Positions 39,483 through 47,657 of a DNA stretch of 64,000 nt are shown here, in pieces. Every line of letters begins with the position of its first letter. Position 1 is the first letter of the stretch. The notes under the pieces are model-generated. The model was not told where the DNA came from. It searched no databases and saw only the letters and a list, made by a program, of their open reading frames with translations. Source of the DNA: JBFMFH01 sp964481395 (GTDB lineage: Bacteria; Acidobacteriota; Vicinamibacteria; Vicinamibacterales; JAKQTR01); NCBI GenBank assembly GCA_964481395.1, contig CAYZYG010000014.1:1-64000 (forward strand), written 5' to 3'. The position numbers and the translations under genes are program-made.

Positions 39483-41348
39483 CTATTGCGGGCAGGTGCC
39501 GGGCGCGGGGGCGAGTCGCAGTCGCGTGATTCGGCCGCGGTCGGGGTCGAGACCCAGCGACAGCCGCAGATCGCCCTTCGCGCACGAAACCGTCAGTGTC
39601 GCGTTCCGCTCGCCGTCACCCGAGAGGATTTCGCCTGGCCTGCAGGAACCCCACCGGCCGGCCGCCTCGAGCGTCCCCGACACGGCTGCCGCGTCCACTC
39701 CGGGCATGCTGAGGTCACGGACGACGGCTTCGTCGCGCGTGCCGATGAGGCTCACCACGCGCTCGACGGCCTTCGTCATGCCGGCGCCAAGCGGCATCGC
39801 CGACTCCCACGCGAGGTACTGGACCTTCGCGGGCATCGTCGGCGCGAGCGTGATCCGGACGCGGACCTGACCACGCGCGCAGCGCATCTTCCATTCACCG
39901 CGCAGCGCGTTCTCGGCGTCGATTCCGCCGTCCGGCGCGCAGGCGCCGTGCCGCGCGGCAAGCGAATCGAGGCTCGCGCGGCGACGAGGCTTCGGTTCGT
40001 CGAGATAGAGGTTGTCCGCCGCAATCCGGTCGGCGAGGGCGTCATCCCATCCGGACATCAGGCGGATCACGTCGTCTCGGGCCGCGAGCAGAGCCGGCGA
40101 GGCCTGAGGCACGCGCGCCTGAAGCCCCCCGCTACGCGCCAGCGCGTCGATCGCGTCGTCGACGACACGGGTCCAGCTCGTGTACGTGAGGTTGCCGAGC
40201 GCGATGATGCCGACGCCATGCTCCGGCAGCCAGCGCATGTGGGAACCGTAGCCTGGCAGCCCGCCGCTGTGCGCCACCTGGTGGCGAATCGCGCAGGTCT
40301 GCCAGATGCGCAGCCCGAAGCCGTAGCCCCCCGAGTTGAGGGCGAGCGGCGCATCGACCGACGGGCGCGTCACCGTCGCCGGCGCAGGGCGCCACACCTG
40401 CTGCATCTCGCGCGCCGAAGCCCGGCGTATCGGGCCGGTCTCAGGCCCATCTCGCGGAGGCCAGGCCGACATCAGGAAGCCGACGTACTTCGCCAGGTCG
40501 CTCGTGGTCGTGAGCATGCCCCCCATCGCGCCGAATGCGCCGTCGGGAAGGGGCGGTTCCTCGACCCACGAACCGTCCTCCAGGCGGTACCCGTGCGCCA
40601 GAGCCGGGGCTGGCACGTCAGCCGCCTCCATCGTTGTCGCGCGCATGCCCAGCGGCTCGAACACGCGCGTGCGGACGTACTGCGCGTAGGGCACGCCAGA
40701 CGCGCGGGCGACAATCCTGCCGAGGATCGCGAAGCCGAAGTTGGAATACTCGTACGCGGTGCCTGGCGCCGTCGAGAACGGGATCCCGCGGCCCATCATC
40801 GCGGCCATTTCATCATCCGTCGCGTCGAGCTGCCGGTCGCCCCACGGATTGTCTTCGGGAAACCCTTCCGCGTGCGACAGCAGGTGACGGATGGTGATGC
40901 GGGGCGAATCGGTGGTCGGGTACTTCAGGCCGGCGAGTTCGGGTACGTAGCGCTCCGCCGGGTCGTCGAGCGAGAGCCGTCCCTCGTCGCGCAGCCGGAG
41001 GATGGCCACCGCGGTGAAGCTCTTGGTCATCGACGCGATGCGGAAGACCGTGTCGAGCGTCACCGGTGAGCCGGTTCGTGTCTCCCGCTGCCCGGCGGTG
41101 CCGCTGTGCACGAGCGCGCCATCGACAAGGACGCCCCAGGCGATGCCAGGCACGCGGGACTGGGATGCAAACGCCCTGAAGAGGCCGTCGATCTCGGGGA
41201 ACGCGCGCGCGAGGGCCTCGCGTCGATCGGCGTTTGGAAAGCGCGGCTCGGGGGCGACGCTGGAGGGCGCCTGTTCCTGCGCCGCAGCGCCCGCCACCAC
41301 CGCGCACATGGCCGCCGCCAGGAACAGCCACAGATACCGCTGTTTCAT
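39483..41348 (-). CDS. Secreted class-C beta-lactamase-family serine hydrolase
   Basis: The protein is 621 aa; ATG 41348 follows GAGGAGT, with a signal peptide at 1-23. The serine hydrolase domain (about 45-430) has the three catalytic motifs: Ser106-M-T-Lys109, Tyr201-S-Asn203 and His360-S-G-G. It is probably a D-aminopeptidase, esterase or PBP-like peptidase rather than a resistance enzyme. A C-terminal ~180-residue extension with paired Cys (HGACAPDGG, RGSCRPGE-like GSCRPGE, VSCAKGD) resembles the DUF-type lipocalin-like tail of such hydrolases. Confidence 0.87.
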   Translation of the reverse strand: MKQRYLWLFLAAAMCAVVAGAAAQEQAPSSVAPEPRFPNADRREALARAFPEIDGLFRAFASQSRVPGIAWGVLVDGALVHSGTAGQRETRTGSPVTLDTVFRIASMTKSFTAVAILRLRDEGRLSLDDPAERYVPELAGLKYPTTDSPRITIRHLLSHAEGFPEDNPWGDRQLDATDDEMAAMMGRGIPFSTAPGTAYEYSNFGFAILGRIVARASGVPYAQYVRTRVFEPLGMRATTMEAADVPAPALAHGYRLEDGSWVEEPPLPDGAFGAMGGMLTTTSDLAKYVGFLMSAWPPRDGPETGPIRRASAREMQQVWRPAPATVTRPSVDAPLALNSGGYGFGLRIWQTCAIRHQVAHSGGLPGYGSHMRWLPEHGVGIIALGNLTYTSWTRVVDDAIDALARSGGLQARVPQASPALLAARDDVIRLMSGWDDALADRIAADNLYLDEPKPRRRASLDSLAARHGACAPDGGIDAENALRGEWKMRCARGQVRVRITLAPTMPAKVQYLAWESAMPLGAGMTKAVERVVSLIGTRDEAVVRDLSMPGVDAAAVSGTLEAAGRWGSCRPGEILSGDGERNATLTVSCAKGDLRLSLGLDPDRGRITRLRLAPAPGTCPQ

Positions 41349-41423
41349 GCGCACTCCTCTGGGATTGGGGATTGAACACTCGCGCGCGCGTCCGACAATG
41401 ACTCCGGGAGTGATTCTCAGAAC

Positions 41424-41447
41424 CGGTCCCCGATCCCCGGTCCCCGG
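41424..41447. repeat. CCCCGGT/CCCCGAT heptamers
   Basis: GGTCCCC-GATCCCC-GGTCCCC lies between the mscS-like 3' end and the serine hydrolase start. Confidence 0.85.
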
Positions 41448-41501
41448 CTTGCCTCGACGAAGCCGCGCCGCAACGCGTTTGGCGAAGTCGGGTCCCTGTT
41501 C

Positions 41502-42944
41502 TTAGAGTCCCAGAAACGCCTGAATCCGCGACAGCAGAGACCGTGACGTCTCTGGCGCCTTGCCGCGCGCCGCGGCGGCCTCGTCGCGCTGGCGCTCCAG
41601 GTCGGCCCGGCGAGCCGCGACCACGTCGCTGATCGTCGCGAGCACGTCCGCGTTCACCAGCGCCAGTTCGCGCAGGGCATCGGCCGTCAACTCGATCAGC
41701 TCGCACTCGGTCTCGGCGAAGACAGAGGCGGACCGGGGCTGCCCGGTCAGCATCGACATCTCGCCGAAGTACCCGTGGCGCCCGATCGTGGCGAGCACCA
41801 CCCCGGACGACTCAACGACCCTGACCCGACCGGACGCGACGACGAACATCGACCGCCCTTCGTCGTTCTGGCGCACGATCAGGTGTCCCGACCCGTAGAT
41901 CTGCTCTGCCGCATGCGCCGCGAGATCGTAGCGTTGCTGGTCGCTGAGCGGCGCGAAGAGGTCCACGTGGCGCAGGACGCCGTCGATCCGCGCGATCCGG
42001 TCCCCTGGCCGTTCGGGTACCTCCTCGCGCTGGTACTCGATCTGGATCGGCCACGGGATTTCGTAGCCGCAGCGCCTGAGCGCGTAATAGATGGCGGAGC
42101 GCACCTGGTCCCTGGCGCGGGTGTCGGCCGCGAAGTCATCGATCCAGAAGCGCACCAGATAAATGATCGCGGACGCGCCGAAGTCCTGGACCAGAATCTC
42201 TGGCGGCGGATCCCGCAGCACGAGCGGCAATTCGCGCATCCCCTCACGAATGCACGCCTTCACCCGGTCGGGCGGCACGCCGTAGGCCACGCCGACTTCG
42301 ATTTCCAGCCGCGTCGGGACGTCGGGCTCCGAATAGTTGACGATGGCCTCTTTCGAGATGAACGAGTTCGGCAGAATGACCTGGTTGCCGGACTTCGTGC
42401 GCATCTTCGTGGCCCGCCAGGTCACCTCGGTCACGATTCCTTCGTAGGGGCCCACCGTCACCCAGTGCCCGACGCGGAACGGCTTCTCGACCTGGATGGC
42501 GAGCCCCGAGAACATGTTCCCGAGCGTGTCCTGCAGGGCGAACCCGACAACGACCGCGCCGACGGCGGAGGTCGTCAGGAACTTCTCCTGCATCACGAAG
42601 GTCGACACTAGCACGAACAGCCCGACGATGATGGTGTCCTGGACGATGTTCGGGAAGCGCTCCGGTACCCGATCGACCCTGAGCGGGTTGATGAGCCCCA
42701 CCACCATCAGGGTGATGGCCGACAGGGCCGTCAGCAACTGGTTGATGGAGACGATGCGAGCCTTGAGGTCGTCGCCGACCGGCACGTTCCACAGGAAGAG
42801 ATTGACGGTGATGTTCACCGCGAGCAGCAGGATCGGGAGGCGGAGCTTCTGCCGCACGAGGCGGTTCACGCTGACGCCCCTGACGAGCAGCGTCAGCACG
42901 AGAACGCTGAGGCTGATCGCCAGTCGAATCGGAATGTCGTTCAT
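41502..42944 (-). CDS. MscS-type channel with cyclic-nucleotide-binding domain
   Basis: The protein is 480 aa. Four or so membrane helices (5-150) end in the MscS pore-like helix (AVGAVVVGFALQDTLGNMFSGL). The cytoplasmic MscS beta domain has PFRVGHWVTVGPYEGIVTEVTWRATKMRT and LPNSFISKEAIVNYS. A cyclic-nucleotide domain (about 325-440) follows, with a canonical phosphate-binding cassette FGEMSMLTGQPRSASV (393-408), including the Arg that contacts the phosphate. It fits the bacterial cyclic-nucleotide-gated MscS family. A CHASE2 adenylate cyclase is encoded two genes upstream on the same strand, a possible source of ligand. Confidence 0.9.
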   Translation of the reverse strand: MNDIPIRLAISLSVLVLTLLVRGVSVNRLVRQKLRLPILLLAVNITVNLFLWNVPVGDDLKARIVSINQLLTALSAITLMVVGLINPLRVDRVPERFPNIVQDTIIVGLFVLVSTFVMQEKFLTTSAVGAVVVGFALQDTLGNMFSGLAIQVEKPFRVGHWVTVGPYEGIVTEVTWRATKMRTKSGNQVILPNSFISKEAIVNYSEPDVPTRLEIEVGVAYGVPPDRVKACIREGMRELPLVLRDPPPEILVQDFGASAIIYLVRFWIDDFAADTRARDQVRSAIYYALRRCGYEIPWPIQIEYQREEVPERPGDRIARIDGVLRHVDLFAPLSDQQRYDLAAHAAEQIYGSGHLIVRQNDEGRSMFVVASGRVRVVESSGVVLATIGRHGYFGEMSMLTGQPRSASVFAETECELIELTADALRELALVNADVLATISDVVAARRADLERQRDEAAAARGKAPETSRSLLSRIQAFLGL

Positions 42945-43037
42945 GGCTGCTTGTCGATCTCTCGTCCGTGAGCGTGGGCGCCGGTTCCGGAGGACAGCCC
43001 TGACGTTGCCGCTTCCGAACCCTCAAGCCGTGCGGAA

Positions 43038-43099
43038 CCGGATCCCGAATCCCGACCCCCGGTCTGAAGCACTGGTCCCCGGTCCCCGATCCCCGGTCC
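43038..43099. repeat. CCCCGGT-type heptamer tract
   Basis: Degenerate GATCCCG/AATCCCG/ACCCCCG units pass into GGTCCCC-GGTCCCC-GATCCCC-GGTCCCT, ending at the stop of the M48 protease gene. Confidence 0.8.
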
Positions 43100-43102
43100 C
43101 TG

Positions 43103-44263
43103 TTACTTCAGCAGTCCCTTCGTCTTGAACTCCGCGATGTCCGCCGGCGTGAGGTTGATGACGACCAGTGTCTTGACCGGGCCGCCCTTCGCGTTGCGTT
43201 CCGTGTCCACGCCGCGCGACGCGCCGGACCCTGTCACTTCAGCCGATTTCTTCTCCGACCCGCCGGGTTTCAGCAGGGACCCCAGGCCGAATCCTTTTTT
43301 CTTCGGTTCATCCTTCTTCCCGGCGTCCGACGAGCTTCCGCCCGACTTGCCCGACGATCCGCCCGCGAGGCCAGCCGTCCCTTCGGCCACCGTGGCGATT
43401 TCGGTGACCGGCTTGGCGGTGTACGTGATGGTCGCCTTGTAGCGGTCGGCCAGCACGGCCTCGCCGTTCATCTTCCCGTCCTTGATGATCTTGTCGATCT
43501 TCGAGAGGCGCTCGTCCATCTCGGGATGGGACGCGAACAGGCCCTGCTTCTCGGTCGCGGACTTATTCCGTTCGGTCAACCGCGTCAGGAAGTCCGGCAG
43601 ACCGGACGGTGCGTACCCGACCTTGTTGGCCAGCTCGAGCCCTTCCCGGTCGGACTCGAGTTCCTCCGACCGTCCGAACCCCGCCATGACCAGCTCGGTC
43701 GTCTTGTCGACGAGCTGCGAGAACAGCGCCGCGTTGTTCGAGAGGGTCTCCTCGGCGCCCATCTGGATCATCTTGCCCTTCTTGATGGCGCTGATCGTGT
43801 GCTTCTCCGTCACGTGGACGATCTCGTGAGCGAGCACGCCGGCCAGCTCGGCCTCACTCGACATCAGCCCGAGCGCGCCCCGCGTGATGTGCACGAAGCC
43901 TCCCGGCGCGGCGAACGCGTTGACGCCGTCGGTGTCCAGCACGATGAACGTGAACGGGAGGTTCGGCCGCGTGCTGCGCTGCACGAGCACGGACCCGACC
44001 AGCGACACGTAGCGGTGCACGGCCTTGTCCTGGACCACGCCGTAACGGTTGCGGACCTTCTCGCTGACCGCCGCGCCCAGCTTGATCTCCTCGTCCTCCG
44101 AGATCTGCAGCTCCCGCAGCTGGTTCGCCCGCTTCAGAATCCCCCCGATCTGCGGGAGTCGGGAGTCGGGAGTCGGGAGTCGGGGCGTTGCCCCCCAGCC
44201 CGCATTCGGCGCTGCCATCCCCGCGGCCACCGCGGCCGCCACCCAGATCACCATTCGGCGCAT
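43103..44263 (-). CDS. Secreted M48-family zinc metalloprotease
   Basis: The protein is 386 aa; ATG 44263 follows TTGGAGA. A signal-like N-terminus covers 1-24. Then a repeat-encoded segment (ATPRLPTPDSRLPQ, 25-38) comes directly from four GGGAGTC heptamers. The M48 core has HEIVH (146-150) and the third ligand Glu in EELESDREGLELA. It is a BepA/LoiP-like periplasmic protease, probably for envelope quality control. The Ser/Gly/Lys-rich region after about residue 300 is low-complexity. The heptamers mean a gain or loss of one unit would shift the frame. Confidence 0.9.
   Translation of the reverse strand: MRRMVIWVAAAVAAGMAAPNAGWGATPRLPTPDSRLPQIGGILKRANQLRELQISEDEEIKLGAAVSEKVRNRYGVVQDKAVHRYVSLVGSVLVQRSTRPNLPFTFIVLDTDGVNAFAAPGGFVHITRGALGLMSSEAELAGVLAHEIVHVTEKHTISAIKKGKMIQMGAEETLSNNAALFSQLVDKTTELVMAGFGRSEELESDREGLELANKVGYAPSGLPDFLTRLTERNKSATEKQGLFASHPEMDERLSKIDKIIKDGKMNGEAVLADRYKATITYTAKPVTEIATVAEGTAGLAGGSSGKSGGSSSDAGKKDEPKKKGFGLGSLLKPGGSEKKSAEVTGSGASRGVDTERNAKGGPVKTLVVINLTPADIAEFKTKGLLK
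44154..44181. repeat. Four exact GGGAGTC heptamers inside coding sequence
   Basis: The repeat lies just after the signal-peptide codons of the M48 protease. Seven is not divisible by three, so changes in unit number would switch the reading frame. Confidence 0.95.
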
Positions 44264-44344
44264 CGGCGTGTTCTCCAAGTCGCGCGGGCCGCAAGGCCGT
44301 CAAGGACGTCGGGCTCTTCCGCCGGGTCGGCGTGCTGAGGCCGA

Positions 44345-46378
44345 TCAGGCTGATGCCGTCAGACCCGGCCGCCCGTCGCCGGACGCCGGGCGCCTGATTT
44401 CGTAAATCCCCACCGCCTCCGTCTTGCCTTTCACGACCACCTGGCCCAGTGGATTCATATCATAGCGCCCTTTCAGCCGGCGCTTCGTCTCCTCGCTGAC
44501 GATGATCGATGTGCCGTATTCCTTGTTGAGCGACTCCAGGCGCGCGCCGAGGTTCACGGCGTCGCCGATCACCGTGTAGCTCATGACCGACTCGGACCCG
44601 ATGTTTCCCGCAATCATCTCCCCCGTGTTGATGCCGATCCCGATGCCGAGCGCCGGGCGCCCCGCAGCGGCCCATTCCCGGTTGAGCGCGTCGAGCCCGT
44701 CGATCATCGCGAGCGCCGTCTCGACCGCGTGGTCCGCGTGTTCGTCGTCGTCCAGGGGCGCGCCGAAGAGGGCCATGATCATGTCGCCGACGAATTTGTC
44801 CACCGTGCCCCGGTGAGCCAGCACGACCGCCACCATGCGCGAGAAGTACTCGTTGAGCTGCGCCACGACCGCTTCGGCCTGTCCGGCCTCCGTGAACGTG
44901 GTGAATCCCCGGATGTCCGCGAACAGCACCGTCATGTCGCGCCGCGCGCCGCCAAGGCGGGCCCGCGACGGATCGGCCATCAGTTCCGTGAACACGTCAC
45001 GGGACACGAAACGCGAGAAGACCTGCTTGACCTGCCGCTTCTCGCGCCCCTCGACGAAGTACTGGTACGCCGTCCCGCCGAACGTCCCGAACGCGAGGGC
45101 CAGGGCGGGCACCGCCACGTCCATCCAGACGCCGCGCGCGAACACCGCTACGCTCATGCCGGCGAGGCCGGCGGCAGCCACGACCGCGATCCCGATGCCC
45201 CCCCAGACGGAGAGCCAGACGCCCGACACGCCGATCAGCACCGCGCAGGCCAGCAGGACGCTCGCGTTCAGCCAGGCCCCGGCCGGCTCCATGAACCGCC
45301 CCGACAGCACGTTGTCGATGACGTTCGCGTGAATCTGGGCGCCGGGCATCTTGCCTTCTGCGAACGGCGTCGTGAACAGATCGCTCAGGCCCGCAGCCGT
45401 CGTCCCGACGACCACGATCGCGTCCTTGAGGAGCGCGGGGTCGACGAGCGGCTTCTCACCGGCGAGGATCTGCTCCTCCGAGTAGTACAGGTCGAAGAAG
45501 GGATACTCGCGGTAGGTGGTTCGGCTGTCCGCGAAGGCCGGCCCGGTGTAGCGGATGAGCATCCGCTGCGCGTCGACGGTCGGGCCGTCGTAGCTCAGGA
45601 TCGCCGACGCCGTGAGCGGCACGGCAGTCGCCCCCACGCTCAGCACATCCCCGCGGCGCGCGATCGCCGACGGCGCCAGGCGGGCCACCTGCATGGCTGC
45701 GACGAGCCCGAGCGACGGCACCCCCACGTCATCGACCCTGACGAGCGGCGCGGTGCGACGGACGGGTCCATCGGCGTCCAAGATCGTCAGGTTGTGGCCG
45801 ATGGCCAGGGCGGCGTCGGTCAGCTCGTCGTACGGCAGCACGAGCGACGGGCGCGGCTCGAACGCCGCGTCGGCCCCGAAGGGCTGCCCGGCCTTGAGCC
45901 GCTCGACCGGGTCGTCGTTCAGCCGCGCCGTCTCGCCCGAGGTCACATCCGCCGCGAACACGACGTTGCCGGCGCGCGAGGCGGACTCGGCCAGTGCCCG
46001 GTCGGACTCCTCCCCGGTCCACGTTTCGCCACCCATGGGAAACGTCCGCCGGTCGCGCTCGGTGAAGAGCACGTCGTAGACAACGAGCCGTGCAGGCGCG
46101 CGCGACAGGTAGTCGATGAGGAGGGCGTGGACCACCCTGGGCCACGGCCACCGCCCGACATGTTCCTCGAGCCTTCTGATGCTCCCATCGTCGATGGTCA
46201 CGAGGACGATGTCCTGCCTGGCCTGGGAGGGTTCGGCGGTACGGCGAACGCGAAAGTCGTAGGTCTTGAGCTCGATCGTGGCGACGAAGGACGTGAGGCC
46301 CAGCGCCCAGGCGAGCGCGGCCGAGGCGAGGCCAATCGCCACGCCGATCCCCGTGCGGCGGAGGGGTGGCGTCTTCAT
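44345..46378 (-). CDS. CHASE2-domain class III adenylate cyclase
   Basis: The protein is 677 aa. An N-terminal membrane helix (about 11-34) is followed by a periplasmic CHASE2 sensor (about 38-345: RQDIVLVTIDDGSI, WPWPRVVHA, VVVGTTAAGLSD), three membrane helices (370-440) and a cyclase domain (about 475-620). The catalytic residues are intact: metal Asp488 (FADIRG) and Asp532 with Lys528 (DKFVGD), then GDAVNLGAR with transition-state Asn/Arg. The Lys favours ATP as substrate. It shares strand order with the M48 protease and the cNMP-binding MscS channel. Confidence 0.92.
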   Translation of the reverse strand: MKTPPLRRTGIGVAIGLASAALAWALGLTSFVATIELKTYDFRVRRTAEPSQARQDIVLVTIDDGSIRRLEEHVGRWPWPRVVHALLIDYLSRAPARLVVYDVLFTERDRRTFPMGGETWTGEESDRALAESASRAGNVVFAADVTSGETARLNDDPVERLKAGQPFGADAAFEPRPSLVLPYDELTDAALAIGHNLTILDADGPVRRTAPLVRVDDVGVPSLGLVAAMQVARLAPSAIARRGDVLSVGATAVPLTASAILSYDGPTVDAQRMLIRYTGPAFADSRTTYREYPFFDLYYSEEQILAGEKPLVDPALLKDAIVVVGTTAAGLSDLFTTPFAEGKMPGAQIHANVIDNVLSGRFMEPAGAWLNASVLLACAVLIGVSGVWLSVWGGIGIAVVAAAGLAGMSVAVFARGVWMDVAVPALALAFGTFGGTAYQYFVEGREKRQVKQVFSRFVSRDVFTELMADPSRARLGGARRDMTVLFADIRGFTTFTEAGQAEAVVAQLNEYFSRMVAVVLAHRGTVDKFVGDMIMALFGAPLDDDEHADHAVETALAMIDGLDALNREWAAAGRPALGIGIGINTGEMIAGNIGSESVMSYTVIGDAVNLGARLESLNKEYGTSIIVSEETKRRLKGRYDMNPLGQVVVKGKTEAVGIYEIRRPASGDGRPGLTASA

Positions 46379-46497
46379 GAGGACGCCCGCACCGACCGGG
46401 GTAGCGGTGAGGCCGGCGACGTCGCGCGTGGAGCGCGACGTCGAGTCGAGTCCCGACGCCCGACTCCCGATTCCCGGTGATGCCCCGCCCCTCGCGC

Positions 46498-46503
46498 TAC
46501 AAT
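46498..46503 (+). promoter_or_regulatory. Probable -10 element for leaderless transcript
   Basis: TACAAT ends 6 bases before ATG 46510, so transcription should start at about the A of the start codon. No good -35 is visible at 16-18 bp. Confidence 0.4.
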
Positions 46504-46509
46504 GCCCCG

Positions 46510-47481
46510 ATGCGCCTGCCCTTCATCGACGAGCCCGCGATCCGTGAGTCGATCACCGCCGCGGAGGCCGTGGCTGCCGTCCGCGAGGCGTTCCGGGCTG
46601 ACGGCGAAGGCCGGACGGCCGTGCCCGCCGTGATCAATCTGCCGATCCCAGGCACGCAGGGGGAGTTTCACGTCAAGACCGCCTGGGTGGAAGGAGTGCC
46701 GTTCATCGCGGTGAAGGTGGCCTCTGGATTCTACGACAATCCAGCGCGGGGGCTACCCACCGGCTCCGGCATGATGGCGCTCTTCGACGCGGGAACCGGC
46801 CTGCCGGCGGGCCTCATCTTCGACAACGGCTACCTCACCGATTTGCGGACCGGTGCCGCGGGCGCTGTTGCCGCCGATGCGCTGGCTCGCCGTACGATGG
46901 CCACCGTCGGTGTCATCGGGTCCGGCGTGCAGGCCCGCCACCAGGTGACGTGCCTGCGGGAGGTCCGGTCGTTCTCGGGAATTGTGGCCTGGAGCCCCGA
47001 CCGGCCGGGGCTCGAGCGATACTGCGCGGAAATGGCCCGGACGCTGGGCATCGAGACCCTCGCGGCACCGTCAGCAGAAGCCGTCTGCCGCGAGGCGGAC
47101 GTGCTCATCACCGCCACGCCCTCGCGAGAACCCTTCATCCGGACCGGGTGGCTGCGGCCGGGCATGCACGTCACGGCCTTGGGATCCGACACGCCGGGCA
47201 AGCAGGAACTCGATGCGGCGTGCCTCGCGCGCGCGGATCTGGTTGTCGTCGATCGCCTCGAACAGTGCGCGCGGTTCGGTGAACTGTCACACGCCCTTGC
47301 GGCGGGTCTGCTCGCACCAGAGCGGATCACCGGTCAGCTCGGCGAAGTAGTCGCGGGCCGCCGGCCCGGCCGCACGGACGACCGGCAGATCACGATCTGC
47401 GATCTGACGGGAGTGGGCTTCCAGGACACGGCCATCGCGGCGCTGGCGTGGTCCAAAGTACGTGAAAAAGGCCTCGCGTGA
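46510..47481 (+). CDS. Ornithine cyclodeaminase/mu-crystallin family protein
   Basis: This 323-aa NAD(P)-binding protein has a Rossmann motif TVGVIGSGVQARHQV at about 134-148 and the substrate-side pattern HVKTAWVEGVPFIAVKVASGFYDNP, whose Lys residues are characteristic of the family. Members include ornithine cyclodeaminase, ketimine reductase and alanine dehydrogenase-type enzymes; the exact substrate cannot be read from the sequence. The gene starts at ATG 46510 just after a TACAAT box. Its last codons overlap the terminator hairpin of the converging tRNA-Glu gene. Confidence 0.88.
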   Translation: MRLPFIDEPAIRESITAAEAVAAVREAFRADGEGRTAVPAVINLPIPGTQGEFHVKTAWVEGVPFIAVKVASGFYDNPARGLPTGSGMMALFDAGTGLPAGLIFDNGYLTDLRTGAAGAVAADALARRTMATVGVIGSGVQARHQVTCLREVRSFSGIVAWSPDRPGLERYCAEMARTLGIETLAAPSAEAVCREADVLITATPSREPFIRTGWLRPGMHVTALGSDTPGKQELDAACLARADLVVVDRLEQCARFGELSHALAAGLLAPERITGQLGEVVAGRRPGRTDDRQITICDLTGVGFQDTAIAALAWSKVREKGLA

Positions 47482-47491
47482 GGCGAGGCCT
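47465..47491 (-). terminator. Rho-independent terminator of tRNA-Glu
   Basis: Read on the minus strand: stem AGGCCTCGC, loop CTCAC, stem GCGAGGCCT, then TTTTT. It lies 25 bases after the tRNA 3' end and inside the 3' end of the convergent ocd-family gene. Confidence 0.85.
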
Positions 47492-47516
47492 GCCATCAAG
47501 GGATGAATATGAGTGA

Positions 47517-47591
47517 TGGTACCGGTACGGGGATTCGAACCCCGGTCCCGTGGCTGAGAACCACGTGTCCTAACCCCTAGACGATACCGGC
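47517..47591 (-). tRNA. tRNA-Glu (anticodon CTC)
   Basis: This 75-nt cloverleaf has its CCA end encoded. The acceptor stem is GCCGGTA/TACCGGT (first pair G-U), the anticodon stem is CGTGG/CCACG with loop TTCTCAG, giving anticodon CTC for GAG codons, and the T arm is CGGGG-TTCGAAT-CCCCG. The D arm contains TAGGGGTTAGGA. It is a stand-alone gene with its own promoter and terminator, facing the ocd-family gene. Confidence 0.97.
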
Positions 47592-47612
47592 ACTCGCCGC
47601 TAGGAACTTCCT

Positions 47613-47642
47613 ATTTTAGCCGTCGGTCCGTCCGACGGTCAA
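47613..47642 (-). promoter_or_regulatory. Promoter of tRNA-Glu
   Basis: On the minus strand TTGACC (47642-47637), an 18-bp spacer and TAAAAT (47618-47613) would start transcription about 15 bases before the tRNA. The spacer holds a perfect CCGTCGG/CCGACGG hairpin. Confidence 0.6.
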
Positions 47643-47657
47643 GTCACGGGAGTCCTG

